The translations under genes were made by a program, and so were the position numbers. The notes under the pieces are model-generated. The model had not been told where the DNA came from and did no database searches. It saw only the letters and a list, made by a program, of their open reading frames with translations. 64,000 nucleotides of DNA, from assembly GCF_932526225.1 (NCBI RefSeq), contig NC_064037.1, forward strand, positions 806,001 through 870,000, read 5' to 3'. This document shows positions 23,801-37,733 of the stretch, piece after piece. Within the stretch, counting starts at the first letter, position 1. Every line of letters begins with the position of its first letter. The DNA comes from Nematostella vectensis. Lineage: Eukaryota; Cnidaria; Anthozoa; Actiniaria; Edwardsiidae.

Positions 23801-25184
23801 TTTTCCTAATGTTACTTTTTGGAATTTACATTCGGAAAAAAAATTATCGATTGTAACCTTTTGGAGGTTACACTCGTAAAACAAATTCCCGAATGTAACC
23901 CTGAAGCTTTTCCCGAATGTAACCTCCAGTCCGATGGTGACTTTGCTTGGGATAGTTTACGATACCAATAGTATTAAAAGTAATTTTCATTACAATTCCC
24001 TTCAGCAATGCCACGTTAGTCTTTCGTTGCGGGCACTTGACTACTGACGCAGCTACCCGGGTTCGATTCCCGCTGATAGCCTATTTTTTTTTTTTTTTCA
24101 AATATCGATACTTAATTATACTGTTCTTGGTGTGTCATGACATAAAAAAAAGGTATAGGGACATTTTTATGTACTCTCAGCATCTTTGATGTGCTCATGC
24201 TTTGTTCAGGATCCTGTACATATTTTATGCACACAAGAACTAACTAGATTCCTTGGATAACTTGATTAAGTAGATTCTAACATAGAGCATAGCGCTCGAT
24301 AGATTGATATACCTTTTTTTCCGAGTTTACTGTTTTATTTTTCCTAATGTTACTTTTTGGAATTTACATTCGGAAAAAAAATTATCGATTGTAACCTTTT
24401 GGAGGTTACACTCGTAAAACAAATTCCCGAATGTAACCCTGAAGCTTTTCCCGAATGTAACCTCCAGTCCGATGGTGACTTTGCTTGGGATAGTTTACGA
24501 TACCAATAGTATTAAAAGTAATTTTCATTACAATTCCCTTCAGCAATGCCACGTTAGTCTTTCGTTGCGGGCACTTGACTACTAACGCAGCGACTCGGGT
24601 TCTATTCCCGCTGATAGCCTATTTTTTTTTTCTTTCTTTTTTTTTTTAAATATCGATACTTAATTATACTGTTCTTGGTGTGTCATGACATAAAAAGAAG
24701 GTATAGGGACATTTTTATGTACTCTCAGCATCTTTGATGTGCTCATGCTTTGTTCAGGATCCTGTACATATTTTATGCACACAAGAACTAACTAGATTCC
24801 TTGGATAACTTGATTAAGTAGATTCTAACATAGAGCATAGCGCTCGATAGATTGATATACCTTTTTTTCCGAGTATACTGTTTTATTTTTCCTAATGTTA
24901 CTTTTTGGAATTTACATTCGGAAAAAAAATTATCGATTGTAACCTTTTGGAGGTTACACTCGTAAAACAAATTCCCGAATGTAACCCTGAAGCTTTTCCC
25001 GAATGTAACCTCCAGTCCGATGGTGACTTTGCTTGGGATAGTTTACGATACCAATAGTATTAAAAGTAATTTTCATTACAATTCCCTTCAGCAATGCCAC
25101 GTTAGTCTTTCGTTGCGGGCACTTGACTACTGACGCAGCTACCCGGGTTCGATTCCCGCTGATAGCCTATTTTTTTTTTTTTTT

Positions 25185-28100
25185 CAAATATCGATACTTA
25201 ATTATACTGTTCTTGGTGTGTCATGACATAAAAAGAAGGTATAGGGACATTTTTATGTACTCTCAGCATCTTTGATGTGCTCATGCTTTGTTCAGGATCC
25301 TGTACATATTTTATGCACACAAGAACTAACTAGATTCCTTGGATAACTTGATTAAGTAGATTCTAACATAGAGCATAGCGCTCGATAGATTGATATACCT
25401 TTTTTTCCGAGTTTACTGTTTTATTTTTCCTAATGTTACTTTTTGGAATTTACATTCGGAAAAAAAATTATCGATTGTAACCTTTTGGAGGTTACACTCG
25501 TAAAACAAATTCCCGAATGTAACCCTGAAGCTTTTCCCGAATGTAACCTCCAGTCCGATGGTGACTTTGCTTGGGATAGTTTACGATACCAATAGTATTA
25601 AAAGTAATTTTCATTACAATTCCCTTCATCAATGCCACGTTAGTCTTTCGTTGCGGGCACTTGACTACTAACGCAGCGACTCGGGTTCGATTCCCGCTGA
25701 TAGCCTATTTTTTTTTCTTTATTTATTTTTTTTTAATATCGATACTTAATTATACTGTTCTTGGTGTGTCATGACATAAAAAGAAGGTATAGGGACATTT
25801 TTATGTACTCTCAGCATCTTTGATGTGCTCATGCTTTGTTCAGGATCCTGTACATATTTTATGCACACAAGAACTAACTAGATTCCTTGGATAACTTGAT
25901 TAAGTAGATTCTAACATAGAGCATAGCGCTCGATAGATTGATATACCTTTTTTTCCGAGTATACTGTTTTATTTTTCCTAATGTTACTTTTTGGAATTTA
26001 CATTCGGAAAAAAAAATTATCGATTGTAACCTTTTGGAGGTTACACTCGTAAAACAAATTCCCGAATGTAACCCTGAAGCTTTTCCCGAATGTAACCTCC
26101 AGTCCGATGGTGACTTTGCTTGGGATAGTTTACGATACCAATAGTATTAAAAGTAATTTTCATTACAATTCCCTTCAGCAATGCCACGTTAGTCTTTTGT
26201 TGCGGGCACTTGACTACTAACGCAGCGACTCGGGTTCGATTCCCGCCAATAGCCTATTTTTTTTTCTTTATTTTTTTTTTAATATCGATACTTAATTATA
26301 CTGTTCTTGGTGTGTCATGAAATAAAAAGAAGGTATAGGGATATTTTTATGTCTTCTCAGCATCTTTGATGTGCTCATGCCTTGTTCAGGATCCTGTACA
26401 TATTTTATGCACACAAGAACTAACTAGATTCCTTGGATAACTTGATTAAGTAGATTCTAACATAGAGCATAGCGCTCGATAGATTGATATACCTTTTTTT
26501 CCGAGTATACTGTTTTATTTTTCCTAATGTTACTTTTTGGAATTTACATTCGGAAAAAAAATTATCGATTGTAACCTTTTGGAGGTTACACTCGTAAAAC
26601 AAATTCCCAAATGTAACCCTGAAGCTTTTCCCGAATGTAACCTCCAGTCCGATGGTGACTTTGCTTGGGATAGTTTACGATACCAATAGTATTAAAAGTA
26701 ATTTTCATTACAATTCCCTTCAGCAATGCCACGTTAGTCTTTCCTTGCGGGCACTTGACTACTAACGCAGCGACCCGGGTTCGATTCCCGCTGATAGCCT
26801 ATTTTTTTTTCTTTACTTTTTTTTCAAATATTGATACTTAATTATACTGTTCTTGGTGTGTCATGACATAAAAAGAAGGTATAGGGACATTTTTATGTAC
26901 TCTCAGCATCTTTGATGTGCTCATGCTTTGTTCAGGATCCTGTACATATTTTATGCACACAAGAACTAACTAGATTCCTTGGATAACTTGATTAAGTAGA
27001 TTCTAACATAGAGCATAGCGCTCGATAGATTGATATACCTTTTTTTCCGAGTATACTGTTTTATTTTTCCTAATGTTACTTTTTGGAATTTACATTCGGA
27101 AAAAAAAATTATCGATTGTAACCTTTTGGAGGTTACACTCGTAAAACAAATTCCCGAATGTAACCCTGAAGCTTTTCCCGAATGTAACCTCCAGTCCGAT
27201 GGTGACTTTGCTTGGGATAGTTTACGATACCAATAGTATTAAAAGTAATTTTCATTACAATTCCCTTCAGCAATGCCACGTTAGTCTTTCGTTGCGGGCA
27301 CTTGACTACTGACGCAGCTACCCGGGTTCGATTCCCGCTGATAGCCTATTTTTTTTTTTTTTCAAATATCGATACTTAATTATACTGTTCTTGGTGTGTC
27401 ATGACATAAAAAGAAGGTATAGGGACATTTTTATGTACTCTCAGCATCTTTGATGTGCTCATGCTTTGTTCAGGATCCTGTACATATTTTATGCACACAA
27501 GAACTAACTAGATTCCTTGGATAACTTGATTAAGTAGATTCTAACATAGAGCATAGCGCTCGATAGATTGATATACCTTTTTTTCCGAGTTTACTGTTTT
27601 ATTTTTCCTAATGTTACTTTTTGGAATTTACATTCGGAAAAAAAATTATCGATTGTAACCTTTTGGAGGTTACACTCGTAAAACAAATTCCCGAATGTAA
27701 CCCTGAAGCTTTTCCCGAATGTAACCTCCAGTCCGATGGTGACTTTGCTTGGGATAGTTTACGATACCAATAGTATTAAAAGTAATTTTCATTACAATTC
27801 CCTTCATCAATGCCACGTTAGTCTTTCGTTGCGGGCACTTGACTACTAACGCAGCGACTCGGGTTCGATTCCCGCTGATAGCCTATTTTTTTTTCTTTAT
27901 TTTTTTTTTTTAATATCGATACTTAATTATACTGTTCTTGGTGTGTCATGACATAAAAAGAAGGTATAGGGACATTTTTATGTACTCTCAGCATCTTTGA
28001 TGTGCTCATGCTTTGTTCAGGATCCTGTACATATTTTATGCACACAAGAACTAACTAGATTCCTTGGATAACTTGATTAAGTAGATTCTAACATAGAGCA

Positions 28101-30080
28101 TAGCGCTCGATAGATTGATATACCTTTTTTTCCGAGTATACTGTTTTATTTTTCCTAATGTTACTTTTTGGAATTTACATTCGGAAAAAAAAATTATCGA
28201 TTGTAACCTTTTGGAGGTTACACTCGTAAAACAAATTCCCGAATGTAACCCTGAAGCTTTTCCCGAATGTAACCTCCAGTCCGATGGTGACTTTGCTTGG
28301 GATAGTTTACGATACCAATAGTATTAAAAGTAATTTTCATTACAATTCCCTTCAGCAATGCCACGTTAGTCTTTTGTTGCGGGCACTTGACTACTAACGC
28401 AGCGACTCGGGTTCGATTCCCGCCAATAGCCTATTTTTTTTTTCTTTATTTTTTTTTTAATATCGATACTTAATTATACTGTTCTTGGTGTGTCATGACA
28501 TAAAAAGAAGGTATAGGGATATTTTTATGTACTCTCAGCATCTTTGATGTGCTCATGCTTTGTTCAGGATCATGTACATATTTTATGCACACAAGAACTA
28601 ACTAGATTCCTTGGATAACTTTATTAAGTAGATTCTAACATAGAGCATAGCGCTCGATAGATTGATATACCTTTTTTTCCGAGTATACTGTTTTATTTTT
28701 CCTAATGTTACTTTTTGGAATTTACATTCGGAAAAAAAAATTATCGATTGTAACCTTTTGGAGGTTACACTCGTAAAACAAATTCCCGAATGTAACCCTG
28801 AAGCTTTTCCCGAATGTAACCTCCAGTCCGATGGTGACTTTGCTTGGGATAGTTTACGATACCAATAGTATTAAAAGTAATTTTCATTACAATTCCCTTC
28901 AGCAATGCCACGTTAGTCTTTCGTTGCGGGCACTTGACTACTGACGCAGCTACCCGGGTTCGATTCCCGCTAATAGCCTATTTTATTTTTTGTTCAAATA
29001 TCGATACTTAATTATACTGTTCTTGGTGTGTCATGACATAAAAAGAAGGTATAGGGACATTTTTATGTACTCTCAGCATCTTTGATGTGCTCATGCTTTG
29101 TTCAGGATCCTGTACATATTTTATGCACACAAGAACTAACTAGATTCCTTGGATAACTTGATTAAGTAGATTCTAACATAGAGCATAGCGCTCGATAGAT
29201 TGATATACCTTTTTTTCCGAGTATACTGTTTTATTTTTCCTAATGTTACTTTTTGGAATTTACATTCGGAAAAAAAATTATCGATTGTAACCTTTTGGAG
29301 GTTACACTCGTAAAACAAATTCCCGAATGTAACCCTGAAGCTTTTCCCGAATGTAACCTCCAGTCCGATGGTGACTTTGCTTGGGATAGTTTACGATAAA
29401 AATAGTATTAAAAGTAATTTTCATTACAATTCCCTTCAGCAATGCCACGTTAGTCTTTCGTTGCGGGCACTTGACTACTAACGCAGCGACTCGGGTTCTA
29501 TTCCCGCCAATAGCCTATTTTTTTTTTCTTTCTTTTTTTTTTTAAATATCGATTTTTAATTATACTGTTCTTGGTGTGTCATGACATAAAAAGAAGGTAT
29601 AGGGACATTTTTATGTACTCTCAGCATCTTTGATGTGCTCATGCTTTGTTCAGGATCCTGTACATATTTTATGCACACAAGAACTAACTAGATTCCTTGG
29701 ATAACTTGATTAAGTAGATTCTAACATAGAGCATAGCGCTCGATAGATTGATATACCTTTTTTTCCGAGTATACTGTTTTATTTTTCCTAATGTTACTTT
29801 TTGGAATTTACATTCGGAAAAGAAATTATCGATTGTAACCTTTTGGAGGTTACACTCGTAAAACAAATTCCCGAATGTAACCCTGAAGCTTTTCCCGAAT
29901 GTAACCTCCAGTCCGATGGTGACTTTGCTTGGGATAGTTTACGATACCAATAGTATTAAAAGTAATTTTCATTACAATTCCCTTCAGCAATGCCACGTTA
30001 GTCTTTCGTTGCGGGCACTTGACTACTGACGCAGCTACCCGGGTTCGATTCCCGCTGATAGCCTATTTTTTTTTTTTTTT
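25185..30080 (+). repeat. Higher-order repeat, nine-monomer copy (about 4896 bp)
   Basis: Anchors are 25390, 25938, 26484, 27030, 27568, 28115, 28662, 29200 and 29748. Order: H-I-K-G-H-I-J-F-G. It shares its first six monomers with the previous 12-mer; its last two and first four align with neighbours at 4896 bp (24304/29200, 24852/29748, 25390/30286, 25938/30834, 26484/31380, 27030/31926). Confidence 0.8.
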
Positions 30081-32818
30081 CAAATATCGATACTTAATTA
30101 TACTGTTCTTGGTGTGTCATGACATAAAAAGAAGGTATAGGGACATTTTTATGTACTCTCAGCATCTTTGATGTGCTCATGCTTTGTTCAGGATCCTGTA
30201 CATATTTTATGCACACAAGAACTAACTAGATTCCTTGGATAACTTGATTAAGTAGATTCTAACATAGAGCATAGCGCTCGATAGATTGATATACCTTTTT
30301 TTCCGAGTTTACTGTTTTATTTTTCCTAATGTTACTTTTTGGAATTTACATTCGGAAAAAAAATTATCGATTGTAACCTTTTGGAGGTTACACTCGTAAA
30401 ACAAATTCCCGAATGTAACCCTGAAGCTTTTCCCGAATGTAACCTCCAGTCCGATGGTGACTTTGCTTGGGATAGTTTACGATACCAATAGTATTAAAAG
30501 TAATTTTCATTACAATTCCCTTCATCAATGCCACGTTAGTCTTTCGTTGCGGGCACTTGACTACTAACGCAGCGACTCGGGTTCGATTCCCGCTGATAGC
30601 CTATTTTTTTTTCTTTATTTATTTTTTTTTAATATCGATACTTAATTATACTGTTCTTGGTGTGTCATGACATAAAAAGAAGGTATAGGGACATTTTTAT
30701 GTACTCTCAGCATCTTTGATGTGCTCATGCTTTGTTCAGGATCCTGTACATATTTTATGCACACAAGAACTAACTAGATTCCTTGGATAACTTGATTAAG
30801 TAGATTCTAACATAGAGCATAGCGCTCGATAGATTGATATACCTTTTTTTCCGAGTATACTGTTTTATTTTTCCTAATGTTACTTTTTGGAATTTACATT
30901 CGGAAAAAAAAATTATCGATTGTAACCTTTTGGAGGTTACACTCGTAAAACAAATTCCCGAATGTAACCCTGAAGCTTTTCCCGAATGTAACCTCCAGTC
31001 CGATGGTGACTTTGCTTGGGATAGTTTACGATACCAATAGTATTAAAAGTAATTTTCATTACAATTCCCTTCAGCAATGCCACGTTAGTCTTTTGTTGCG
31101 GGCACTTGACTACTAACGCAGCGACTCGGGTTCGATTCCCGCCAATAGCCTATTTTTTTTTCTTTATTTTTTTTTTAATATCGATACTTAATTATACTGT
31201 TCTTGGTGTGTCATGACATAAAAAGAAGGTATAGGGATATTTTTATGTACTCTCAGCATCTTTGATGTGCTCATGCCCTGTTCAGGATCCTGTACATATT
31301 TTATGCACACAAGAACTAACTAGATTCCTTGGATAACTTGATTAAGTAGATTCTAACATAGAGCATAGCGCTCGATAGATTGATATACCTTTTTTTCCGA
31401 GTATACTGTTTTATTTTTCCTAATGTTACTTTTTGGAATTTACATTCGGAAAAAAAATTATCGATTGTAACCTTTTGGAGGTTACACTCGTAAAACAAAT
31501 TCCCAAATGTAACCCTGAAGCTTTTCCCGAATGTAACCTCCAGTCCGATTGTGACTTTGCTTGGGATAGTTTACGATACCAATAGTATTAAAAGTAATTT
31601 TCATTACAATTCCCTTCAGCAATGCCACGTTAGTCTTTCGTTGCGGGCACTTGACTACTAACGCAGCGACCCGGGTTCGATTCCCGCTGATAGCCTATTT
31701 TTTTTTCTTTACTTTTTTTTCAAATATTGATACTTAATTATACTGTTCTTGGTGTGTCATGACATAAAAAGAAGGTATAGGGACATTTTTATGTACTCTC
31801 AGCATCTTTGATGTGCTCATGCTTTGTTCAGGATCCTGTACATATTTTATGCACACAAGAACTAACTAGATTCCTTGGATAACTTGATTAAGTAGATTCT
31901 AACATAGAGCATAGCGCTCGATAGATTGATATACCTTTTTTTCCGAGTATACTGTTTTATTTTTCCTAATGTTACTTTTTGGAATTTACATTCGGAAAAA
32001 AAAATTATCGATTGTAACCTTTTGGAGGTTACACTCGTAAAACAAATTCCCGAATGTAACCCTGAAGCTTTTCCCGAATGTAACCTCCAGTCCGATGGTG
32101 ACTTTGCTTGGGATAGTTTACGATACCAATAGTATTTAAAGTAATTTTCATTACAATTCCCTTCAGCAATGCCACGTTAGTCTTTCGTTGCGGGCACTTG
32201 ACTACTAACGCAGCGACTCGGGTTCGATTCCCGCCAATAGCCTATTTTTTTTTTCTTTATTTTTTTTTTTTTTAATATCGATACTTAATTATACTGTTCT
32301 TGGTGTGTCATGACATAAAAAGAAGGTATAGGGATATTTTTATGTACTCTCAGCATCTTTGATGTGCTCATGCTTTGTTCAGGATCCTGTACATATTTTA
32401 TGCACACAAGAACTAACTAGATTCCTTGGATAACTTTATTAAGTAGATTCTAACATAGAGCATAGCGCTCGATAGATTGATATACCTTTTTTTCCGAGTA
32501 TACTGTTTTATTTTTCCTAATGTTACTTTTTGGAATTTACATTCGGAAAAAAAATTATCGATTGTAACCTTTTGGAGGTTACACTCGTAAAACAAATTCC
32601 CGAATGTAACCCTGAAGCTTTTCCCGAATGTAACCTCCAGTCCGATGGTGACTTTGCTTGGGATAGTTTACGATACCAATAGTATTAAAAGTAATTTTCA
32701 TTACAATTCCCTTCAGCAATGCCACGTTAGTCTTTCGTTGCGGGCACTTGACTACTAACGCAGCGACTCGGGTTCGATTCCCGCTGATAGCCTTTTTTTT
32801 ATTTATTTATTTTTTTTT
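30081..32818 (+). repeat. Partial third copy (H-I-K) then transition monomers
   Basis: Anchors are 30286, 30834, 31380, 31926 and 32477. The 4896-bp period continues to about 32110, then the subtype changes to copies ending gccaatagcc and one ending in tttattttatt-like T tract. This marks a switch between higher-order families. No other feature. Confidence 0.7.
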
Positions 32819-35800
32819 AATATCGATACTTAATTATACTGTTCTTGGTGTGTCATGACATAAAAAGAAGGTATAGGGATATTTTTATGTACTCTCAGCA
32901 TCTTTGATGTGCTCATGCTTTGTTCAGGATCATGTACATATTTTATGCACACAAGAACTAACTAGATTCCTTGGATAACTTTATTAAGTAGATTCTAACA
33001 TAGAGCATAGCGCTCGATAGATTGATATACCTTTTTTTCCGAGTATACTGTTTTATTTTTCCTAATGTTACTTTTTGGAATTTACATTCGGAAAAAAAAA
33101 TTATCGATTGTAACCTTTTGGAGGTTACACTCGTAAAACAAATTCCCGAATGTAACCCTGAAGCTTTTCCCGAATGTAACCTCAAGTCCGATGGTGACTT
33201 TGCTTGGGATAGTTTACGATACCAATAGTATTAAAAGTAATTTTCATTACAATTCCCTTCAGCAATGCCACGTTAGTCTTTCGTTGCGGGCACTTGACTA
33301 CTGACGCAGCTACCCGGGTTCGACTCCCGCTAATAGCCTTTTTTTTTTTTTTTTTCAAATATCGATACTTAATTATACTGTTCTTGGTGTGTCATGACAT
33401 AAAAAGAAGGTATAGGGACATTTTTATGTACTCTCAGCATCTTTGATGTGCTCATGCTTTGTTCAGGATCATGTACATATTTTATGCACACAAGAACTAA
33501 CTAGATTCCTTGGATAACTTGATTAAGTAGATTCTAACATAGAGCATAGCGCTCGATAGATTGATATACCTTTTTTTCCGAGTATACTGTTTTATTTTTC
33601 CTAATGTTACTTTTTGGAATTTACATTCGGAAAAAAAATTATCGATTGTAACCTTTTGGAGGTTACACTCGTAAAACAAATTCCCGAATGTAACCCTGAA
33701 GCTTTTCCCGAATGTAACCTCCAGTCCGATGGTGACTTTGCTTGGGATAGTTTACGATACCAATAGTATTAAAAGTAATTTTCATTACAATTCCCTTCAG
33801 CAATGCCACGTTAGTCTTTCGTTGCGGGCACTTGACTACTAACGCAGCGACTCGGGTTCTATTCCCGCTGATAGCCTATTTTTTTTCTTTATTTTTTTTT
33901 TTTTAATATCGATACTTAATTATACTGTTCTTGATGTGTCATGACATAAAAAGAAGGTATAGGGATATTTTTATGTACTCTCAGCATCTTTGATGTGCTC
34001 ATGCTTTGTTCAGGATCCTGTACATATTTTATGCACACAAGAACTAACTAGATTCCTTGGATAACTTGATTAAGTAGATTCTAACATAGAGCATAGCGCT
34101 CGATAGATTGATATACCTTTTTTTCCGAGTATACTGTTTTATTTTTCCTAATGTTACTTTTTGGAATTTACATTCGGAAAAAAAATTATCGATTGTAACC
34201 TTTTGGAGGTTACACTCGTAAAACAAATTCCCAAATGTAACCCTGAAGCTTTTCCCGAATGTAACCTCCAGTCCGATGGTGACTTTGCTTGGGATAGTTT
34301 ACGATACCAATAGTATTAAAAGTAATTTTCATTACAATTCCCTTCAGCAATGCCACGTTAGTCTTTCGTTGCGGGCACTTGACTACTAACGCAGCGACCC
34401 GGGTTCAATTCCCGCTGATAGCCTATTTTTTTTTCTTTACTTTTTTTTCAAATATTGATACTTAATTATACTGTTCTTGGTGTGTCATGACATAAAAAGA
34501 AGGTATAGGGACATTTTTATGTACTCTCAGCATCTTTGATGTGCTCATGCTTTGTTCAGGATCCTGTACATATTTTATGCACACAAGAACTAACTAGATT
34601 CCTTGGATAACTTGATTAAGTAGATTCTAACATAGAGCATAGCGCTCGATAGATTGATATACCTTTTTTTTCCGAGTATACTGTTTTATTTTTCCTAATG
34701 TTACTTTTTGGAATTTACATTCGGAAAAAAAAATTATCGATTGTAACCTTTTGGAGGTTACACTCGTAAAACAAATTCCCAAATGTAACCCTGAAGCTTT
34801 TCCCGAATGTAACCTCCAGTCCGATGGTGACTTTGCTTGGGATAGTTTACGATACCAATAGTATTAAAAGTAATTTTCATTACAATTCCCTTCAGCAATG
34901 CCACGTTAGTCTTTCGTTGCGGGCACTTGACTACTAACGCAGCGACTCGGGTTCGATTCCCGCCAATAGCCTATTTTTTTTTTCTTTATTTTTTTTTTTT
35001 AATATCGATACTTAATTATACTGTTCTTGGTGTGTCATGACATAAAAAGAAGGTATAGGGACATGTTTATGTACTCTCAGCATCTTTGATGTGCTCATGC
35101 TTTGTTCAGGATCCTGTACATATTTTATGCACACAAGAACTAACTAGATTCCTTGGATAACTTGATTAAGTAGATTCTAACATAGAGCATAGCGCTCGAT
35201 AGATTGATATACCTTTTTTTCCGAGTATACTGTTTTATTTTTCCTAATGTTACTTTTTGGAATTTACATTCGGAAAAAAAAATTATCGATTGTAACCTTT
35301 TGGAGGTTACACTCGTAAAACAAATTCCCGAATGTAACCCTGAAGCTTTTCCCGAATGTAACCTCCAGTCCGATGGTGACTTTGCTTGGGATAGTTTACG
35401 ATACCAATAGTATTAAAAGTAATTTTCATTACAATTCCCTTCAGCAATGCCACGTTAGTCTTTCGTTGCGGGCACTTGACTACTAACGCAGCGACTCGGG
35501 TTCGATTCCCGCCAATAGCCTATTTTTTTTTTCTTTATTTTTTTTTTTTTAATATCGATACTTAATTATACTGTTCTTGGTGTGTCATGACATAAAAAGA
35601 AGGTATAGGGATATTTTTATGTACTCTCAGCATCTTTGATGTGCTCATGCTTTGTTCAGGATCCTGTACATATTTTATGCACACAAGAACTAACTAGATT
35701 CCTTGGATAACTTGATTAAGTAGATTCTAACATAGAGCATAGCGCTCGATAGATTGATATACCTTTTTTTCCGAGTATACTGTTTTATTTTTCCTAATGT

Positions 35801-37733
35801 TACTTTTTGGAATTTACATTCGGAAAAAAAAATTATCGATTGTAACCTTTTGGAGGTTACACTTGTAAAACAAATTCCCGAATGTAACCCTGAAGCTTTT
35901 CCCGAATGTAACCTCCAGTCCGATGGTGACTTTGCTTGGGATAGTTTACGATACCAATAGTATTAAAAGTAATTTTCATTACAATTCCCTTCAGCAATGC
36001 CACGTTAGTCTTTCGTTGCGGGCACTTGACTACTAACGCAGCGACTCGGGTTCGATTCCCGCCAATAGCCTATTTTTTTTTTCTTTATTTTTTTTTTTTT
36101 TAATATCGATACTTAATTATACTGTTCTTGGTGTGTCATGACATAAAAAGAAGGTATAGGGACATTTTTATGTACTCTCAGCATCTTTGATGTGCTCATG
36201 CTTTGTTCAGGATCCTGTACATATTTTATGCACACAAGAACTAACTAGATTCCTTGGATAACTTGATTAAGTAGATTCTAACATAGAGCATAGCGCTCGA
36301 TAGATTGATATACCTTTTTTTCCTAGTATACTGTTTTATTTTTCCTAATGTTACTTTTTGGAATTTACATTCGGAAAAAAAAAATATCGATTGTAACCTT
36401 TTGGAGGTTACACTCGTAAAACAAATTCCCAAATGTAACCCTGAAGCTTTTCCCGAATGTAACCTCCAGTCCGATGGTGACTTTGCTTGGGATAGTTTAC
36501 GATACCAATAGTATTAAAAGTAATTTTCATAACAATTCCCTTCAGCAATGCCACGTTAGTCTTTCGTTGCGGGCACTTGACTACTAACGCAGCGACCCGG
36601 GTTCGATTCCCGCTGATAGCCTATTTTTTTTTCTTTACTTTTTTTTTCAAATATTGATACTTAATTATACTGTTCTTGGTGTGTCATGACATAAAAAGAA
36701 GGTATAGGGACATTTTTATGTACTCTCAGCATCTTTGATGTGCTCATGCTTTGTTCAGGATCCTGTACATATTTTATGCACACAAGAACTAACTAGATTC
36801 CTTGGATAACTTGATTAAGTAGATTCTAACATAGAGCATAGCGCTCGATAGATTGATATACCTTTTTTTCCGAGTATACTGTTTTATTTTTCCTAATGTT
36901 ACTTTTTGGAATTTACATTCGGAAAAAAAAATTATCGATTGTAACCTTTTGGAGGTTACACTCGTAAAACAAATTCCCGAATGTAACCCTGAAGCTTTTC
37001 CCGAATGTAACCTCCAGTCCGATGGTGACTTTGCTTGGGATAGTTTACGATACCAATAGTATTAAAAGTAATTTTCATTACAATTCCCTTCAGCAATGCC
37101 ACGTTAGTCTTTCGTTGCGGGCACTTGACTACTGACGCAGCTACCCGGGTTCGATTCCCGCTAATAGCCTATTTTATTTTTTTTTCAAATATCGATACTT
37201 AATTATACTGTTCTTGGTGTGTCATGACATAAAAAGAAGGTATAGGGACATTTTTATGTACTCTCAGCATCTTTGATGTGCTCATGCTTTGTTCAGGATC
37301 CTGTACATATTTTATGCACACAAGAACTAACTAGATTCCTTGGATAACTTGATTAAGTAGATTCTAACATAGAGCATAGCGCTCGATAGATTGATATACC
37401 TTTTTTTCCGAGTATACTGTTTTATTTTTCCTAATGTTACTTTTTGGAATTTACATTCGGAAAAAAAATTATCGATTGTAACCTTTTGGAGGTTACACTC
37501 GTAAAACAAATTCCCGAATGTAACCCTGAAGCTTTTCCCGAATGTAACCTCCAGTCCGATGGTGACTTTGCTTGGGATAGTTTACGATACCAATAGTATT
37601 AAAAGTAATTTTCATTACAATTCCCTTCAGCAATGCCACGTTAGTCTTTCGTTGCGGGCACTTGACTACTAACGCAGCGACTCGGGTTCTATTCCCGCTG
37701 ATAGCCTATTTTTTTTTCTTTCTTTTTTTTTTT
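32819..37733 (+). repeat. Nine-monomer higher-order repeat, copy 1 (4915 bp)
   Basis: Anchors are 33022, 33561, 34108, 34654, 35204, 35754, 36305, 36853 and 37391. Shared rare variants with copy 2 include ttcgactcccgc (33320/38235), ttgatgtgtcatg (33931/38844), ttcaattcccgc (34403/39317), ttcataacaattccc (36526/41441) and tcctagtatac (36321/41236). Anchor offsets are 4913-4916 except at the ends. Confidence 0.85.

Larger units (their letters stand above)
18652..25184 (+). repeat. Higher-order repeat, 12-monomer copy (about 6533 bp)
   Basis: Anchors are 18857, 19404, 19950, 20496, 21034, 21582, 22129, 22669, 23218, 23766, 24304 and 24852. Order: H-I-K-G-H-I-G-F-F-G-F-G. The leading H-I-K-G-H-I part recurs 6533-6534 bp on (19404/25938, 19950/26484, 20496/27030, 21582/28115, 22129/28662). 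Diagnostic variants travel with it: cttcatcaatgcc in H, ttttgttgcggg in I, and tttccttgcgggc plus aaatattgatac in K. Confidence 0.8.
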
